Shown one piece after another: positions 22,427 to 24,796 of a stretch of 24,796 nt of DNA. The position numbers and the translations under genes were made by a program. Source of the DNA: JAAYDY01 sp964500225 (GTDB lineage Bacteria > Planctomycetota > Phycisphaerae > FEN-1346 > JAACEH01); assembly GCA_964500225.1 (NCBI GenBank), contig CAZCOA010000041.1, forward strand, positions 1 through 24,796, in the 5' to 3' direction. Position 1 is the stretch's first letter, and each line of letters begins with the position of its first letter. Under the pieces are notes generated by a model, which ran no database searches, was not told where the DNA came from, and saw only the letters and a program-made list of their open reading frames with translations.

Positions 22427-23560
22427 CTAGGCCTGCCGTTCGGCTGCCGGGGGGGCGATGCTCTCGGTCAGATGGAGTCGCACGGGAACTCGAATCGTTT
22501 TGAGATCGGCACGGCTGATCATGAGGTGTTCGATGAGTTCCATGGTACAGGCGCCGGCGCGTTCCCAATCCACTTCGAAGCAGGTAACGGGAGGAAACTC
22601 GGGGGGAAGCTTCAGGGACTCGCTGGAGCTAGTCATGGCAATGCTAAGGTCGTGGGGCACGCGAATGTGAGAGAAGGCCCGATCGTGGGCCAATCGGTGA
22701 ATGACGCTGGGCGACGTGGCGGCAATAGCGGTAATGCGCGGCCTCAGGTGCAGCAGGCGGTCCAGGAAAGGCTCACCGTCGATTTCGCAGATGACTGGCA
22801 TGGTACAACTGTCGAGGATGTGGTGCTTCCTGAGGGCATCGAGCCAACCGTGATGGGCCATGATCCTGGAGTCCATGATGTCATTGCAGCGGATGGAGGT
22901 GGTGACCAGGGTCATGTTGGTATGGCCGTTGTGGATGAACAGCTCGGCGAGGCGTTGTCCGGCATCGTAGTCGTCGATGGCGACGGCCGGAAGCGACAGG
23001 CCGGGTACCTTCCGCTGAAAGAGGACCACGGGGACGCGGCTCTCGACGAGTCTCGTCACAGTCACAAGAGACGCGGGCGAGAGCTCGACGATGACAAAGG
23101 CGTCGAAGCGATGCTGGAGACGGTCGGCTTCGGCGAGTTGATCATGGAGCGGCATGTTCAGCACAGAGGATTCGTAGCCGCGGTTGGCGGCGGCTATCTG
23201 GATGGCGCCGACGAGCTTGCAGTGGAACGGCCCTCTGTCCGGATCAAGGGGGATTTCGAAGGAGGCGGGAAGCAGGATGGCGAGTCGCTTGAGTCGAGCG
23301 TCTTCGCCGCCTTCGGCCAGGATCTGCCTGGAACGGTCGGCGGCCCCCGTGGCGGCAACAGCCTCGCCGCGGGCGTTTCGGACGATCAGGCCGATTTGTT
23401 CGGCCCACTGCCAGGTGATATAGACCGGCCGGATCGAGACGCGAAGCCGTGTGGCGACGGACCGCAGGGACGGCAGGCGGGCCCCCTCCTGCCACTGGCC
23501 GTCGGCCAGTTTACGCAGAAGATACCTTGAGACGCGTTCTCGAAGGACGGGCTTGCGCAT
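22427..23560 (-). CDS. GntR/LacI-hybrid transcriptional regulator
   Basis: 377 residues. AGGGGA lies about 8 bases before ATG 23560-23558. The N-terminus is a GntR winged helix (about 5-68) with RLPSLRSVATRLRVSIRPVYITWQWAEQIGLI, the recognition region. From about 90 a LacI-type periplasmic-binding-like effector domain follows, with LAILLPASFEIPLDPDRGPF, FDAFVIVELSP, VPVVLFQRKVPG, VAIDDYDAGQRLAELFIHNGH and DHLMISRADLKTIRVPVRLHL-like ends. This architecture is that of AraR-type sugar repressors. The ligand is probably a sugar or sugar acid. It lies 114 bases downstream of the sugar kinase and in the same direction, so it may be co-transcribed with it. Confidence 0.88.
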   Translation of the reverse strand: MRKPVLRERVSRYLLRKLADGQWQEGARLPSLRSVATRLRVSIRPVYITWQWAEQIGLIVRNARGEAVAATGAADRSRQILAEGGEDARLKRLAILLPASFEIPLDPDRGPFHCKLVGAIQIAAANRGYESSVLNMPLHDQLAEADRLQHRFDAFVIVELSPASLVTVTRLVESRVPVVLFQRKVPGLSLPAVAIDDYDAGQRLAELFIHNGHTNMTLVTTSIRCNDIMDSRIMAHHGWLDALRKHHILDSCTMPVICEIDGEPFLDRLLHLRPRITAIAATSPSVIHRLAHDRAFSHIRVPHDLSIAMTSSSESLKLPPEFPPVTCFEVDWERAGACTMELIEHLMISRADLKTIRVPVRLHLTESIAPPAAERQA

Positions 23561-23674
23561 GGGCAGTGTCCCCTGTCATCTCACCCGGCATCGGGCAGCA
23601 GGCGGAGGTTCCTTCCTTTGTCGAGCCTGCATCTCATGGCGGCCGTAATCGGCCTCGCTCACAGGTCAAAGCAT

Positions 23675-24775
23675 TCAGCGAACAACGCGGGCGCTGCCTC
23701 CTCCTACCAGGGCCTGGACTTCTTTGAGTCGGGTCATGGTGGTGTCGCCGGGCGTGGTCATGGCCAGGGCGCCGTGGGCAGCGCCGAACTCGACCGCCAT
23801 CTGCGGACCGAGATTTTCCAGAAAACCATAGATGAGTCCTGAGGCGAAGCTGTCGCCGCCGCCGACACGGTCGAAGATTTCGAGGCCGGGCCGCGGGGTG
23901 GCTTCGAAGAATTCGCCGCCGGTGTAGCAGATGGCGCCCCAGTCGTTGACGGTAGCGCTGCGGACGCCGCGCAGAGTGGTGGCGACGACCTTGAAGTTTG
24001 GATAGGCCGCGACAACCTTACGGATCATGGCCTTGAAATTGGCCGGGTCGAGATCCGTGAGGTGCTCGTTGACGCCTTCGACCTGGAAACCGAGAGCGGC
24101 GGTGAAGTCTTCTTCGTTGCCGATCATGACGTCAACATACCGGGCGATTTCCTGGTTGACCTGGCGAGCGCGCTCCGGCCCGCCGATGGACTTCCAGAGG
24201 CTCGGCCGGTAGTTGAGGTCGTAGCTGACGATGGCGCCGTACTTTTTGGCGGCTTTCATGGCCTCGATGGCGACGTCGGGGGTCTTGTCGCCCAGGGCGG
24301 CGAAGATGCCGCCGCAGTGGAACCACCGGGCCCCTTCCTTGCCGAAGATGGTATCCCAGTCGAAATCGCCGGGAACGACTTGACTGATGGCGGTATGGCC
24401 ACGGTCAACGACTCCGACGGCGCCGCGGACGCCGAAGCCGCGCTCGGTGAAGTTGAGGCCGTTGCGGGCCTTGCGTCCGATGCCGTCATCGGGCACCCAC
24501 TTGACGTGCCGGAGATCGACACCGCCCTGGAGCATAAGATCTTCCACGAGGCGTCCGACGCCGTTATCGACCAAGGCGGTGACAATCGCAGTGCGCAGGC
24601 CGAAGCATCGCCGCAGGCCGCGGGCGACGTTATATTCGCCGCCGCCTTCCCAGACGGTGAAGGATCGCGTGGTGTGGACTCGTCCGTCGCCGGGGTCCAG
24701 GCGCAGCATGACTTCGCCCAGGGAGACCTGGTCCCAGAGACAGCTCTTCTTGTCTCGTAGTTCGAACAGGGCCAT
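23675..24775 (-). CDS. PfkB-family sugar kinase, probably 2-keto-3-deoxygluconate kinase
   Basis: 366 residues, start ATG 24775-24773 with AAAGGAG about 5 bases upstream, near the window edge. The substrate-binding GGGEYNVARGL (44-54) and the PfkB signature with catalytic aspartate GGGDSFASG (305-313, D308) are clear. The usual family form is GAGDxF, so the second residue is Gly instead of Ala. VSYDLNYRPSLWKS (183-196) and NEEDFTAALG (220-229) match the KDG kinase subgroup, which phosphorylates 2-keto-3-deoxygluconate from pectin, alginate or hexuronate breakdown. The protein is longer than typical KdgK (about 310). The adjacent regulator supports a sugar-acid role. The substrate remains an inference. 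Confidence 0.85.
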   Translation of the reverse strand: MALFELRDKKSCLWDQVSLGEVMLRLDPGDGRVHTTRSFTVWEGGGEYNVARGLRRCFGLRTAIVTALVDNGVGRLVEDLMLQGGVDLRHVKWVPDDGIGRKARNGLNFTERGFGVRGAVGVVDRGHTAISQVVPGDFDWDTIFGKEGARWFHCGGIFAALGDKTPDVAIEAMKAAKKYGAIVSYDLNYRPSLWKSIGGPERARQVNQEIARYVDVMIGNEEDFTAALGFQVEGVNEHLTDLDPANFKAMIRKVVAAYPNFKVVATTLRGVRSATVNDWGAICYTGGEFFEATPRPGLEIFDRVGGGDSFASGLIYGFLENLGPQMAVEFGAAHGALAMTTPGDTTMTRLKEVQALVGGGSARVVR

Positions 24776-24796
24776 AGGGTACTCCTTTCAGCAGGC

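Noticed and set aside
22232..23530. Plus-strand open frame of 432 codons over the regulator
   Set aside because: The minus-strand frame is a clear GntR/LacI regulator with RBS; the plus frame is its shadow with low-complexity Gly/Asp composition.

Overview
The window reads as a stretch of chromosome from a GC-rich Planctomycetota-like bacterium. A Phycisphaerae or Sedimentisphaerales relative is my best guess from overall character, not from any marker comparison. The reasons are two PEP-CTERM exported proteins, a DUF4190 zinc-ribbon membrane protein, ThuA, a DUF2959 lipoprotein, large secreted glycosidase-like proteins and a GntR/LacI hybrid regulator beside a sugar kinase. Housekeeping genes (dnaG, rpoD, lexA, dinB, tRNA-Ile2) are intact. 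No phage genes, transposases or CRISPR arrays were seen. Many sigma-70 promoters are easy to read as TTGAC-N16/17-TATnnT, which helped to place transcripts.

Layout. 1-1488: a DUF4190 protein (minus, running off the left edge) diverges from thuA (plus). 1489-2897: mostly non-protein DNA holding a possible minus-strand small RNA (about 1578-1836), a 59-residue cysteine-rich small protein gene with its own promoter and ribosome site (2104-2283, minus), and a strong promoter followed by a structured RNA and an intrinsic terminator directly before dnaG (2630-2818). 2898-7430: dnaG-rpoD operon with an ATGA overlap, a strong terminator, a 52-residue membrane protein and a CBS-pair protein. 7431-11964: a PEP-CTERM protein and a four-gene operon (two MinD-like ATPases with inserted 2[4Fe-4S] ferredoxin domains, a TauE/SafE permease, a pyridoxamine-phosphate-oxidase-fold flavoprotein). 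Both units are preceded by good sigma-54 -24/-12 elements. 12148-15768: two secreted carbohydrate-active-looking proteins in tandem. 15780-16430: a DUF2959 lipoprotein (minus).

16431-17206 is a palindrome-rich intergenic region with an attC-like imperfect inverted repeat, a promoter carrying a 12-bp direct repeat, and a long leader. It leads into a membrane protein of unknown function followed by lexA and dinB; the unknown protein ends in a motif resembling a beta-clamp-binding peptide. dinB converges on an adenylate-kinase-like gene with overlapping stop codons. 20626-20802: tRNA-Ile2 (CAU, needs lysidine) with promoter and terminator. 20868-22074: a second PEP-CTERM protein with promoter and large hairpin terminator. 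22238-24775: two 15-bp palindromes, the GntR/LacI-type regulator, and a PfkB-family (probably 2-keto-3-deoxygluconate) kinase, suggesting control of uronate or sugar-acid catabolism.

The items most worth a second look are the structured RNA between promoter and dnaG, the lexA-dinB-linked membrane protein with a clamp-like tail, the sigma-54 control of the PEP-CTERM and ferredoxin-ATPase units, and the attC-like element. All functional assignments come from reading the sequence; no database search was run.
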